From: Rhizobium leguminosarum bv. trifolii WSM2297
GTDB lineage: Bacteria > Pseudomonadota > Alphaproteobacteria > Rhizobiales > Rhizobiaceae
Reading direction: 5' to 3'
DNA: 64,000 nucleotides
Assembly: GCF_000271845.1 (NCBI RefSeq)
Contig: NZ_JH719395.1
Span: forward strand, 2,702,108-2,766,107
Below are positions 9,607 to 18,869 of this stretch, in pieces. The notes under the pieces are model-generated. The model saw only the letters and a program-made list of their open reading frames with translations, had not been told where the DNA came from and did no database searches. The translations under genes were made by a program, and so were the position numbers. The first letter of the stretch is position 1, and every line of letters starts with the position of its first letter.

Positions 9607-10557
9607 CTACTGCCGGCTGGATATCGCATCAGCGATCTGCCGGGCGATTTCTTCTTGGACGTCGAGAATACTTCGGTCCTGAAAGGTTCTGTCATAAGCG
9701 CCTGTCCAGGTTACCGTTCCGTCGGAGCGATTAACCAGCCGGATTTGTACATGCAGCCTGGAACCGTCAGTTCCCAAGCTTCCCTGCAGGGAAAACTGCG
9801 GTTGGGTGGACGCAGTGATTTGCGTTTGCGGACCCGCCGACTTGACGATGACGGACCTGATCTTCGTCAACTGCGCGATGACCTCATCCGTCAGCCCCTT
9901 GGCGATGTCTGCATCGCCATTCTCGCGACCTGTGCCGACGAGAGGTTCCACGATGATCTCAGCCTTTAATTCATCTCCCCTAGACGAAACCGTTGCGACG
10001 GCGGGGGTGGAGGAGCCGAAAAGCCCTTCGAGCGGTCGTACCAGAGAGAGGATCGCGATAAGACCAAGGACAAGTGGTACGCCGATCGGCAGGAGGAGAT
10101 CCCGATAGGCAAATGACTGTTTCTGTTGTGCCGCCGGCGCCGAGTGCAGCCGGTGGTCCTTTGGCTGAGAATGGTGTTCTGATGAAATGGCCGACCGACT
10201 TACGATGAAGCTCGGTACGTATCGACCCTTGGGAATGGTGATCTGGATGGGATCGTCTCGCCCGACCACCAGATAGTAGCGCTCCAAGGCCCGGCGAATG
10301 CGTCCCGCCTCGATGCGAACGACCGGGTCGTTTTGCGCATCGAAGGACGCATCCCGGCCGAAGACTGCCTGGGCAATAGCGTAAGCTTTCAGGTTCGTCT
10401 CCCGTCCCGCCAGGGTTTCATCGACAATATATGCCAGAAACCGCCGGCTCCGGTCCGGAGCCTGAAATTCCACGCTCGATAGGATACGATCAAGCTGCGC
10501 ACGGACCCTTGCGGGTTCCGCTATCGGATCATTGCCTTGCCCGCCTTGCGAGCCCAT
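9607..10557 (-). CDS. Membrane-anchored wHTH-like regulator, short form without TPRs
   Basis: 316 residues. The amino-terminal domain (about 15-115) contains VFGRDASFDAQNDPVVRIE and GRIRRALERYYLV, then TIPKGRYVPSF; this resembles the winged-helix-like domain fused to cyclase-like TPR proteins in rhizobia. A single membrane helix lies near 160-185 (LLLPIGVPLVLGLIAILSLV), followed by a TolB/FlgO-like domain (about 200-315: LTDEVIAQLTKIRSVIV ... FSLQGSLGTDGSRLHVQIRLVNRSDG). It stops where the paralogue at 36790-38613 continues into TPRs. Likely a transmembrane transcription regulator; the target is unknown. It is 80 bases downstream of the solute-binding protein gene, in the same direction. Confidence 0.7.
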   Translation of the reverse strand: MGSQGGQGNDPIAEPARVRAQLDRILSSVEFQAPDRSRRFLAYIVDETLAGRETNLKAYAIAQAVFGRDASFDAQNDPVVRIEAGRIRRALERYYLVVGRDDPIQITIPKGRYVPSFIVSRSAISSEHHSQPKDHRLHSAPAAQQKQSFAYRDLLLPIGVPLVLGLIAILSLVRPLEGLFGSSTPAVATVSSRGDELKAEIIVEPLVGTGRENGDADIAKGLTDEVIAQLTKIRSVIVKSAGPQTQITASTQPQFSLQGSLGTDGSRLHVQIRLVNRSDGTVTWTGAYDRTFQDRSILDVQEEIARQIADAISSRQ

Positions 10558-10637
10558 CGCGCCCTCCCGTGAACACGCCGTTTGACCTCACCGGTGCTCG
10601 ACGCCGACGCTTATGGTTTGGTAGCCTGTGCCTCTGA

Positions 10638-11564
10638 TTATTCCGGCAATGCAGTCTGGCGGAAGAAAGTCTCGATCGGCTCGTCCGGCGGGCCAAACCA
10701 GGTGGTGAAGAACGCCCGGAATTCCGGCGCGGCATAGGTCAGGCTCAGCGCGCGATCGACGCTGAGCCTGAAATCCTCATCGCCCCTGGTCATTTCGAGC
10801 CCCAGAGGCTGGAAGGTAAAATGGCGCTTCAGAACGATCAGATTGCCGGAATCATCACTGCGTGCCGCAGCGTCCATCAGCAGTGACATGTCGCCGAACA
10901 GCACCGCCGAACTCCCGTCACGAACGCGGTCGACACCCTGCTGGTAGTTATTGACCGGCACCGTCGTTGCGGCGAGCTGGAAGGTCTCGATCCTGTCGGA
11001 GAGCCACCGTTCGCTGCTGGTCCCGGCAATCGCCGAAAATGTCTTGTGTTCAAGGATCGTGCGCGCCGGAGAGCCGCGCCAGATCGGCCGGCTCGACGGC
11101 TGCCCGTATTCCAGGACCTCGCGCAACGCCAGCGGCGCACTTGCTCTCAGCAGCGCGCCCGTGCCGCTCGGAAAGATCGGCAGCGAGAACGAAACCTCCT
11201 GCCTGCGGCTGATCGTTACCGGCTCGGCCGCACAAACGAGATCGACCACGCCGTCCTGTATGGCCCGCGGCCGGGCATCGTTGCCGAGCGGAACCCATTC
11301 TATGTTCAATTGCGAGAGTTTCAGCTCCGCCCTGACGCTGTCGGCAATCTTGTTGCAGAGCGCGACTGCATAGCCATCGGGCGCACCCTGGTCCGACTTG
11401 AACGAAAACGGTCTTGCATCGGGATCATAACCGAGCTTCAGCGAACTGCTGCCACGGATACGATCCAGCGTCTGTGCGACAGCCGGGGTAAAGGTGGCAG
11501 TTGCCAGTGCACCGATGAAGATGGAGGTGGCAATCGCTGTCCACCGCCCTTTGCTGATTGGCAT
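10638..11564 (-). CDS. Periplasmic solute-binding protein, family 3 (amino-acid type)
   Basis: 308 residues with a Sec signal peptide (residues 1-30, cut after AVAQ). The mature part begins LDRIRGSSSLKLGYDPDARPFSF, typical of SBP_bac_3, and has the domain-1 DGYAVALCNKIAD and the IQDGVVDLVCAAEPVTISRRQEVSFSLP segment where this family binds the ligand carboxylate. No ABC permease or ATPase gene is next to it. Instead it starts 18 bases after the decarboxylase-PotE gene, as the last gene of that operon. It could deliver arginine, ornithine or another amino acid to a distant transporter, or act as a sensor. Confidence 0.8.
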   Translation of the reverse strand: MPISKGRWTAIATSIFIGALATATFTPAVAQTLDRIRGSSSLKLGYDPDARPFSFKSDQGAPDGYAVALCNKIADSVRAELKLSQLNIEWVPLGNDARPRAIQDGVVDLVCAAEPVTISRRQEVSFSLPIFPSGTGALLRASAPLALREVLEYGQPSSRPIWRGSPARTILEHKTFSAIAGTSSERWLSDRIETFQLAATTVPVNNYQQGVDRVRDGSSAVLFGDMSLLMDAAARSDDSGNLIVLKRHFTFQPLGLEMTRGDEDFRLSVDRALSLTYAAPEFRAFFTTWFGPPDEPIETFFRQTALPE

Positions 11565-11582
11565 GGTTCGTCCTCCCTTACC

Positions 11583-14500
11583 CTATTCTGCCGGCACGTG
11601 GTTCGCGCCGCTCGTAAAGCGCGGCGCAATCAGGCCGTAGATGATGAAACCGATGCCCGTGACCAGCATGCCGCCGAGCACGGCGTCCTTCCCGGAGGCG
11701 TAGATGGCGAACACGCTGTAGAGCATGCCGACAAGGGCGATGGCGGCATTGAGCCGGTATTTCGCCTGGGGCACGCGCGCCGCCTTCATGATGACGAAGA
11801 GCGAGGACAGCGCGATAATGTATGGCAGCACATTGGTGACGACGGCGAGGTTGACGAGAGCCGAAAACTGTTCGCTGAGCGTCGGCGATATCGTCATCAG
11901 CGCCAGGCCTGTCTGCACGACGCCGAGGATGATCATTCCCTGGACCGGCGCCCCCATCTCGTTCACCCGTGAAAACACGGTCGGGAACATCCGCTCTTCC
12001 GCAGCCGTCCGGGCGGTTTGCGCAATCGTGAACTGCCATCCGAGAAGCGAGCCCAGGCAGGCAAGCACGGCAAGTGCCATGATGATCGAACCGATCGTCG
12101 GGTTGAACATCGTGGCATAGGCGAGCGCGAACGGACCGGTCGACGCGGCGAGATCGGCATTCGGCACGATGCCCTGAATGACTGTCGTCGACAGGATGTA
12201 GATGACGGCCGCCCCGAGCGTGCCAAACATGCAGGCAAGCGGCACATCACGTTTCGGGTTCTCGACGGCATCGGAATTTTGCGCCGCCGACTCCATACCA
12301 AGGAAGGCCCAGAGCGTCAGGGAAATGCTCGACCCCATCCCCTGGCCGAGCGAAAGCCCCTTCGGGGTCCAGGCGGCAGCAAAGGTGCTGGAACTGAACC
12401 AAAGCCATCCGATGATCGATAGCAGTCCGACCGGCAGGATAACGCCCCATACCGTGACCGAGCCGATGCGCCCGGTGATGCGCGGACCGCCGAAATTGGC
12501 GGCGGTCGTCAGCCAGAGAAGAATGATCAAAGCCACGCAGGTCATGATCGGGGTGGAGGTCAGCGCCGGGAAAAACCCGGCGAGATAGCCGACGGCGGAG
12601 ATGCCTATCGCAACATTGCCGATGGCGAGCGACAGAAAATACAGGAAGAACACCATGAAATAGCCGTCCTTCCCGTAGGCATCCTCGGCATAGGCGGACA
12701 TGCCGCCGGGCCGCTGATTGAACAGGCCGGCCTGTGCGAACCCATAGGCGATCGCCATCGAGCCGACGGCGGTCACGATCCAGGAGAGCAGCGAGATCGC
12801 CCCGACCTGCGCCATGTTGGCGGGAAGCATGATGATGCCCGATCCCATCATGTTGACGGCGACGATGAAGGTGAGCTGCACCAGGTTCATCTTCTTCTTG
12901 GCCGTGGTTTCGGTCGCGAGATGCATTGTGTTGTCGGTCATGATGAGATCCTCCGTCCCCCACTCGCGCACGACATACGTATAGAACTTGATCCGCCCAT
13001 CGATCCGTTCCTGGAACACGCCCTGCACTTCGTAATTGAAGCCGGGGAAACGATTGAAGGATTCCTCAAAGGCCAGGAAATAGTCGCGCATCGGCCGTGC
13101 TCGCTCGTCCCAGCGCTCTCCCGGCACGATCACGCCGATGCCCGGCGGATAGATCAGCGCCAGTGTCGCCGAGATGCGGCCGGCGGCCTGGGCGAGCGGC
13201 ACATAGTCGACATTGTTGGCGACCAGCGCTTCATAGGCCTGTTTCGGTGCGATCGCCGGCTCCGGAAAGCTCTCGGAGCGGAAGCAGAGCCGCTGCAAGT
13301 CCTTGACGCCGGCCTGACGATAGAAGGAATGCATCTCCTTGCAGACCTGGCGAACCGTATAGCCCGCATAGCGTTCGCGATTGGCCGCAAACACGGTCGG
13401 CAGTACCTCCGGCAATGGCGCGTCCCGATCCCAGAGGTTCTTGAACTTCACCAGCTTGGCGACCAGCGTATTCAGCTTGCTTTCGTCCTCTGCCGGCGTC
13501 AGCAGGAAGAGCAGGCTGTTTAGGTCGCACTTCTCGGGCACGACCCGCTGCTCGCGAAGATAGTTGGCGACCACCGTCGCCGGAATGCCGAACTCGCGAT
13601 ATTCGCCGGTCTCGCGGTCGATGCCAGGCGTGAGCAACGTCAGCTTGTTGGGGTCGACCATCGTATAGCCGGGCGCGTAACCGGCATAACCATGCCACTT
13701 CGCCTCCGTGTCGAAGCGCCAGCACTGCTGCTCGCGCTTCAGCACATCGGTCGGCACATCCTCCCATCGTATCTCGGCGAGGTCGCTCGTATGCGTCGAA
13801 CCGGAGACGGTGATCTTGTCGGGTACGAAGGGATCGAAGAACCATTGCTCTTCGGGGCTCGCGGCCTTGCACTCATAGTGCTGCACGAAGCCGCGTAACT
13901 TCTTGCGCACCTCGATGCCAAGTCCGATACAGCGATCCCAGAGCATCTCGCCGGCCTTGCCTTCATGGACCTTGGCGTTGACGTCGAGCGAGGCAAACAG
14001 CGGATAGAATGGCGATGTCGACACATGCATCAGCAGGGACTCATTGAAGCGCTTGTGCTCGATGAACCGGCGCTGGCCCTTGATATGTTCGTCCCGCTTG
14101 TGGATCTGCGAGGCTTGCGAAAAGCCTGCACCCTGCTTGTGCACCGATTGCGTCGAGAACAGCCCCGGCATGTCGGGCCGCAGGTCGTCGAGGCGCATCG
14201 GGCTGTGGCCCTCGAACAGCGGATGAAACGCATTGTATCCGATCCAGGCCTCGTCCCAGAGCACGTAGTCGCAGAGATGGCCGATCTTCTCCATCACCTT
14301 GCGCACGTTGTAGATGGTGCCGTCATAGGTGGCGAGCTGAATGCAGGCGAGACGGAAGGGTCTTTCGCCATCGGCGCGGCTCTTGTCGGCAACGAGCGGA
14401 TGCGACGCGATCTGGCGTCGCAGCCAGGTCTCGTCCCACGCCTCCCAATCGACGGCGCCGATCATGCCGAAGGCGTTGCGCGCCGTCGGTAGAAAGATCG

Positions 14501-15323
14501 GGATGGCGCCGGCCTGCACCAGAGCGCCCTGATGAAGAGACTTGTGATTGTTGCGGTCGAAGAGCACGAGATCGCCCGCCCGCAATACGGCGTTGGTGAC
14601 GACCTTGTTGGAGGTGCTCGTTCCATTCAGGATGAAGTAGGTGCGATCGGCGCCGAAGATGCGCGCCGCCTGCTTCTGCGCTTCCGCCGCCGGCCCCTCG
14701 TGAATCAGCAGATCGCCAAGATCGACGTCGGCATTGCAGAGGTCGTTGCGAAAAACGCTTTCGCCGAAATATTTGAAGAAGAGCTGGCCGGCCGGCGACT
14801 TCCGATAAAACTGCCCGCCCTGGTGGCCGGGGCAATCGAAGGCGATGTTGGCCTCGCCGTCATAAGCCATCATGCCGCCGAAGAACGGCGGCAATAGCGA
14901 CTTGCCGTAGTTGACCAGGCTCGAGATGATCTGTTTGGCGTAGAAGGCTGGTGTCTGCTGACCGAGATAGACGAAACCGTCGACTTCGCCGGCCATTTCG
15001 ACGACATTCATGTCCGCGATGGTGAGGCTATCGGCCATCGCCCAGATGGGAGTGCGAAAACCGCCATCGCGGACGGAGCGAAGGAAGGTGCGCGCACTCT
15101 GCAGCCGCCCGCCTTCCACAGAGCCAATGTAAGCGCCGACTGACGCATCCTCGGACACGTCGGCGGAATAATCGTCGCGCAGCTCGACATCATAATTATC
15201 GGCGGATATCTGCGCCAGCAGCGCCAGCGCCTGCTGATCGTTGCGATCGACGACCGCCACGATCTTCAAGAGCTTGTGGAAAGGGATGGCAACGGTCGGA
15301 GACTTCACATCGCGAGGGATCAT
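11583..15323 (-). CDS. Orn/Lys/Arg decarboxylase fused in frame to PotE-type putrescine/ornithine antiporter
   Basis: 1246 residues in one frame from the ATG at 15323, which overlaps the upstream decarboxylase stop as ATGA and has a GGAGAAG site. Residues 1-790 are a fold-type I PLP decarboxylase: wing domain 1-130, CPGHQGG, GTSTSNK, WDEAW (Asp357) and the PLP lysine Lys396 in SVHKQGAGFSQASQIH. Residues 795-1246 closely resemble E. coli PotE (NLVQLTFIVAVNMMGSGIIMLP, GGMSAYAEDAYGK, TTAANFGGPRITGRI), about 12 membrane segments. The junction is REW-GTEDLI-MTDN; the Met at 12941 has its own GGAGG site, so separate antiporter synthesis is likely. Trp788 (TGG, 12960-12962) is one base from TGA. A sequencing error or a real stop loss would both explain it. 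Confidence 0.85.
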   Translation of the reverse strand: MIPRDVKSPTVAIPFHKLLKIVAVVDRNDQQALALLAQISADNYDVELRDDYSADVSEDASVGAYIGSVEGGRLQSARTFLRSVRDGGFRTPIWAMADSLTIADMNVVEMAGEVDGFVYLGQQTPAFYAKQIISSLVNYGKSLLPPFFGGMMAYDGEANIAFDCPGHQGGQFYRKSPAGQLFFKYFGESVFRNDLCNADVDLGDLLIHEGPAAEAQKQAARIFGADRTYFILNGTSTSNKVVTNAVLRAGDLVLFDRNNHKSLHQGALVQAGAIPIFLPTARNAFGMIGAVDWEAWDETWLRRQIASHPLVADKSRADGERPFRLACIQLATYDGTIYNVRKVMEKIGHLCDYVLWDEAWIGYNAFHPLFEGHSPMRLDDLRPDMPGLFSTQSVHKQGAGFSQASQIHKRDEHIKGQRRFIEHKRFNESLLMHVSTSPFYPLFASLDVNAKVHEGKAGEMLWDRCIGLGIEVRKKLRGFVQHYECKAASPEEQWFFDPFVPDKITVSGSTHTSDLAEIRWEDVPTDVLKREQQCWRFDTEAKWHGYAGYAPGYTMVDPNKLTLLTPGIDRETGEYREFGIPATVVANYLREQRVVPEKCDLNSLLFLLTPAEDESKLNTLVAKLVKFKNLWDRDAPLPEVLPTVFAANRERYAGYTVRQVCKEMHSFYRQAGVKDLQRLCFRSESFPEPAIAPKQAYEALVANNVDYVPLAQAAGRISATLALIYPPGIGVIVPGERWDERARPMRDYFLAFEESFNRFPGFNYEVQGVFQERIDGRIKFYTYVVREWGTEDLIMTDNTMHLATETTAKKKMNLVQLTFIVAVNMMGSGIIMLPANMAQVGAISLLSWIVTAVGSMAIAYGFAQAGLFNQRPGGMSAYAEDAYGKDGYFMVFFLYFLSLAIGNVAIGISAVGYLAGFFPALTSTPIMTCVALIILLWLTTAANFGGPRITGRIGSVTVWGVILPVGLLSIIGWLWFSSSTFAAAWTPKGLSLGQGMGSSISLTLWAFLGMESAAQNSDAVENPKRDVPLACMFGTLGAAVIYILSTTVIQGIVPNADLAASTGPFALAYATMFNPTIGSIIMALAVLACLGSLLGWQFTIAQTARTAAEERMFPTVFSRVNEMGAPVQGMIILGVVQTGLALMTISPTLSEQFSALVNLAVVTNVLPYIIALSSLFVIMKAARVPQAKYRLNAAIALVGMLYSVFAIYASGKDAVLGGMLVTGIGFIIYGLIAPRFTSGANHVPAE
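12950..12954 (-). promoter_or_regulatory. Internal ribosome binding site for PotE part
   Basis: GGAGG on the minus strand, eight bases before the ATG at 12941 that begins MTDNTM and a 452-residue PotE-length product. It lies inside the continuous decarboxylase-antiporter frame and suggests that the antiporter was, or still is, translated as its own protein. Confidence 0.7.
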
Positions 15324-17581
15324 TCTGGCTTCTCCTGCGTGATGCAATCGACAAGATACCGCCGCCGGCCATCACCGGCGGCAAACCGCAGCCCGTGGAT
15401 GTCGGTCTCGAAACCCGGGAATTTGCGGTCAAAATCGCGGGCATAGAGGAGGTAATCCTGGATCGACTTGGTCGATTGCGTGATCCGCTCGCCCGGCATG
15501 ATCAAAGGAATGCCCGGCGGATAGGGAACGATCATGACCGCAAGCACGCGGCCCATCAGGCCGTCGATCTCGACGCTTTCGATCTGCCCCTTGACCAGCC
15601 GATCATATGCGTCCGCCGGTCTGAGTGCCATCTCGGGCAGGACCGTATACATCTCGCGCTGCGCCTTCGGCACATCATCCCTACGATAGACTGCATGGAT
15701 CTGCTCGCAGAGATCCTTCAAACCCAGGCCGCCATAGGCTTCAGGATGCGCCGCGGCGAGGGCCGGCAGCGCGCGCGTCAGCGGTGCATTCGTGTCGTAG
15801 AGGTCCTTGAAATTGATGAGTTCGGTGACGAGCGTGCTCCACTTGCCGCGGGTAATCCCCATCGAAAAGAGAACGAGGAAGGAATAGAGGCCGGTCTTCT
15901 CGATTTCGATGCGGCGCGAGGACAGGAACTTCGTGACGACGGCGGCGGGAATGCCGTGTTCCTGCATGACGCCGCTTGCCGACAGTCCTGGCGAAAGGAT
16001 GGTGACCTTGATCGGATCGACCATCACGTGATTTTCGGCCAGGCCCGCAAAACCGTGCCAGGCATCGTTCGGCTTCAGGACCCAGTCGGCGTGGGTGTCG
16101 CTCGGCGTCTGTTCGGCAACCGTCGGTTCCCAGACGTCGAACCACCAGCCTGCTGCCGTCTGCTCTCGAACGGAGTTCATGGCGCGGCGGAAGCTGATTG
16201 CCTCGTCGATCGTTTCCTGAACGAGTGCCCGCCCGGCCGGCTGTTCCATCATCGCGGCCGCGACATCGCAGGATGCGATGATGCCGTATTGCGGCGAGGT
16301 CGACGTGTGCATCATGAAGGCTTCGTTGAACCGGGTAATGTCGAGACGCTTGTTCTCGGCATGCTGGATGTGGATCATCGATGCCTGCGAAAGCGCCGCC
16401 AGCAATTTGTGGGTCGAATGGGTGGCGAAGGTTATGGCGTTTTGCGACCGCGCCGGCTGTGCCGAGGAAATGGCGTGAAAGCCGTCGTAGAACTCATGAA
16501 AATTGGCGTAGGCATACCAGGCCTCGTCGAAATGCAGCACCTCGACCGCGTTGCCGAGCGACGCCTTGATCGCATCGATATTGTAGCAGAGCCCATCATA
16601 GGTGGAGTTGGTGATGACCATCAGCCGCACCTTGCCGCTTGTTTGGCCGGCAAACGGGCTGGCGGCAATCTTTCCGGCGATCGCTTCAGGCGTGAACTGG
16701 TCTTTCGAAATCGGCCCGATGATGCCGAGGCCGTTTCGCGACGGCGTCAGGTAGATCGGCGTCGCTCCGGTCATGATCAGCGAGTGCAGGATCGACTTGT
16801 GGCAATTGCGGTCGCAAAGCACCAGATCGCCACGCCCGACCATGCCGTGCCAGACGATCTTGTTTGCGGTGGATGTGCCGCCGACGACGAACAGCGTTTC
16901 GTCAGTACCGAAGATGCGCGCGGCATTGCGCTCGCCCTCGGCGATCGGTCCGACATGATCGAGCAGCGAACCGACGCTGCCGACGGATACCGAGATATCC
17001 GACCTCAGCGTATTCTCGCCGAAGAAGCTATAGAACAGTTGCCCGACCGGGCTTTTCCGGAAGGCGACGCCACCGCCATGGCCGGGCGTATGCCAGGAAT
17101 AGGCACCCTCCAGGGTATAATTCATCAATGCCTTGAACATCGGCGGCGGCAGCCGGTCGAGGTAATTGCGCGCCGCCTGCACGATGGCGCGCGCCATGAA
17201 CTCAGCCGAATCCTCGAAAAGCCGCAGGAATGCATTGGCGTGACGCAACACGCCGGCTGGAACATCTTCGGCGGTCGTGTCGTCACCAAAGAGGAAAATC
17301 GGCAGCCGGTCGTTCTTCCGGCGCTTTGCGCTTAGCACCTCTTCCAGCACTTGCCAGCGCGAGGCCTTGTCTTCCGTACCGTCGACGGAAACCAGCCAGC
17401 AGGCTTCCGTGTTGAAGATATGCACGAGACGGCGCGCATCCTCATAGGAGAGACCGGAAACGATGCGGAAGCCCTCATTCTCGATCGCCGCCGCCAGATC
17501 GCGCATGCCGCGCCCGGCGGCACTCTTGCCGTCAAAATCCTCGTCGATGACGGCGACCGGAAATGCCTTATGGAATTCCAT
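15320..17581 (-). CDS. Orn/Lys/Arg decarboxylase (PLP fold type I, inducible type)
   Basis: 753 residues from the ATG at 17581 with a GGAGGG site; an extension to 17689 would run into the FNR box region. Amino-terminal wing domain 1-125, then the PLP domain: WHTPGHGGG (163-171), GTSTANK (235-241), FDEAW with Asp352, and PLP lysine Lys392 in THSTHKLLAALSQ. About 750 residues matches the biodegradative arginine, ornithine and lysine decarboxylases. These take up a proton per amino acid and release CO2 plus agmatine, putrescine or cadaverine. Which substrate is used cannot be settled from sequence alone. First gene of the operon; its stop overlaps the next ATG. Confidence 0.88.
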   Translation of the reverse strand: MEFHKAFPVAVIDEDFDGKSAAGRGMRDLAAAIENEGFRIVSGLSYEDARRLVHIFNTEACWLVSVDGTEDKASRWQVLEEVLSAKRRKNDRLPIFLFGDDTTAEDVPAGVLRHANAFLRLFEDSAEFMARAIVQAARNYLDRLPPPMFKALMNYTLEGAYSWHTPGHGGGVAFRKSPVGQLFYSFFGENTLRSDISVSVGSVGSLLDHVGPIAEGERNAARIFGTDETLFVVGGTSTANKIVWHGMVGRGDLVLCDRNCHKSILHSLIMTGATPIYLTPSRNGLGIIGPISKDQFTPEAIAGKIAASPFAGQTSGKVRLMVITNSTYDGLCYNIDAIKASLGNAVEVLHFDEAWYAYANFHEFYDGFHAISSAQPARSQNAITFATHSTHKLLAALSQASMIHIQHAENKRLDITRFNEAFMMHTSTSPQYGIIASCDVAAAMMEQPAGRALVQETIDEAISFRRAMNSVREQTAAGWWFDVWEPTVAEQTPSDTHADWVLKPNDAWHGFAGLAENHVMVDPIKVTILSPGLSASGVMQEHGIPAAVVTKFLSSRRIEIEKTGLYSFLVLFSMGITRGKWSTLVTELINFKDLYDTNAPLTRALPALAAAHPEAYGGLGLKDLCEQIHAVYRRDDVPKAQREMYTVLPEMALRPADAYDRLVKGQIESVEIDGLMGRVLAVMIVPYPPGIPLIMPGERITQSTKSIQDYLLYARDFDRKFPGFETDIHGLRFAAGDGRRRYLVDCITQEKPE

Positions 17582-17679
17582 GCGACCCTCCAGAACCCGG
17601 TGTACAGAGGCGCCGCCGCGCCGCGCAGCCGCACTCGTCTCAGGCTGGAGAACCGTACACGCCGGGCCCACAATCGTCG

Positions 17680-17693
17680 TTGATCGCAATCAA
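17680..17693 (-). promoter_or_regulatory. Perfect FNR/FixK/Anr box upstream of decarboxylase operon
   Basis: TTGAT-CGCA-ATCAA, an exact match to the TTGAT-N4-ATCAA consensus, centred about 105 bases before the decarboxylase ATG. On the minus strand a TACGGT hexamer lies 30-35 bases downstream of the box centre, the spacing expected when the box is centred at -41.5. This suggests oxygen-limited activation by a Crp/Fnr-type protein. Confidence 0.75.
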
Positions 17694-17743
17694 GATGGGA
17701 GCAGAAGCTTGGCGAAGGCGAAGGGACAAGGCTCCGGAAGCCT

Positions 17744-18670
17744 CTATTCTGCCCATTCCATATCCGCCGTGAAGGCGATCGTCAGCCAGCGATTGGCGCT
17801 CTCGTCCCCGATGGCAGCGCCGATTTCGTCGCGAAGAGCATCCCACTCCTCGATGGTCTTCGCAGGCAAACCCTCGGGCACAATGAAATAGAGTTCGATC
17901 TGCATCGCCCTGCCGACGCGGGCGACATAGGCGCGGTGGGAGAGGAACCCGAGACGATGAACCACCGCCGCGGCAACGTCGTCGACATGCTCCTGAAGAT
18001 CGACCGGCGCAATCAGCAGGATCTCGGTCAGGGCCTTCCAGACCGTGCCGATCGGAAGCGGGATCATCACCAGGCAGACCAATCCCAGAACCGCCGGATC
18101 CACATAGTTGGCGACCCAGGCAAAGGGCGTCGGCTGCACGGCAAGGCCGATGAGAAACGCGACCAGCAAAGCAAGCGCAATACCGCCCGACATGATCCAG
18201 GCCTTGATGTCGAGGGAAATGAAATCCGATTTCAGGCCGCGGTTCAGCCGGATGCCGACGACGGCCATGACAGCACAAACGAGCACCGTCATGGCCGAAT
18301 ATGCGATCGCGACGCCGAAATGGAGCTCGTGGCCGCCGCTGAGAATGCTGATGATCGCGTTGATCAGCGCATAGACCGAAACCGTCATCAGCAGGCAGCC
18401 GTTCAGCATCAGCACGATCGGCTCCAGATGCCAGAAACCCATGGTGGAGCGATTGCGAATCCTGCCTGACACCGCGTCGCTCTGCGCCGATTTCACGATC
18501 AGGCTCGAAACCCACAGCGCAAGCCCGGTCATCGCTGCATCGGCCAGTGAATAGACGCCATCGAAGGCGATGGAAAACGAGCCCGAAAGAATGCCGAAGA
18601 CGATGCCGAGCGCGGCGATCACGACGGTTGCCACAATCGAGATGCGCAAAAACCCCTGCTCGTTCCACAT
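17744..18670 (-). CDS. Divergent cation diffusion facilitator-like membrane protein
   Basis: 308 residues from the ATG at 18670 (GGGAGGTG site). The layout is that of a CDF protein: six membrane segments and a soluble carboxyl domain (about 205-300) with VHRLGFLSHRAYVARVGRAMQIELYFIVP. The usual metal-site residues are changed. In helix 2 the common DG-x-(H/D)-S-x-x-D reads DGVYSLAD, with Tyr40 at the ligand position; in helix 5 the usual H-x-x-x-D is Ala157 and Ser161. Substrate is therefore uncertain, and classical Zn2+ transport should not be assumed. It is about 165 bases upstream of the decarboxylase operon in the same direction, and divergent from the amino-acid permease. Confidence 0.75.
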   Translation of the reverse strand: MWNEQGFLRISIVATVVIAALGIVFGILSGSFSIAFDGVYSLADAAMTGLALWVSSLIVKSAQSDAVSGRIRNRSTMGFWHLEPIVLMLNGCLLMTVSVYALINAIISILSGGHELHFGVAIAYSAMTVLVCAVMAVVGIRLNRGLKSDFISLDIKAWIMSGGIALALLVAFLIGLAVQPTPFAWVANYVDPAVLGLVCLVMIPLPIGTVWKALTEILLIAPVDLQEHVDDVAAAVVHRLGFLSHRAYVARVGRAMQIELYFIVPEGLPAKTIEEWDALRDEIGAAIGDESANRWLTIAFTADMEWAE

Positions 18671-18869
18671 CGGCACCTCCCTGCGGCCAACCCGCCCGCC
18701 GGTCCATTCTAGCGCCTCCGTGCCGATCGTGAAGGGATCGAAGGCGATCATCGACTACGCATTGAACCGGATTGCGGCTGTCGATCTTTAGCGTGAAGAT
18801 CACCCTCGGACATCGCCGCCCGGGGAACCATCGGCACCAAGCAACCGGCGGCCTATCGGAGGGGATCTC

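Noticed and set aside
15395..17335. 646-codon open frame on the plus strand across the first decarboxylase gene
   Set aside because: Arg/His/Asp-rich composition and exact antisense position to a gene with clear PLP motifs. It is a high-GC shadow frame.
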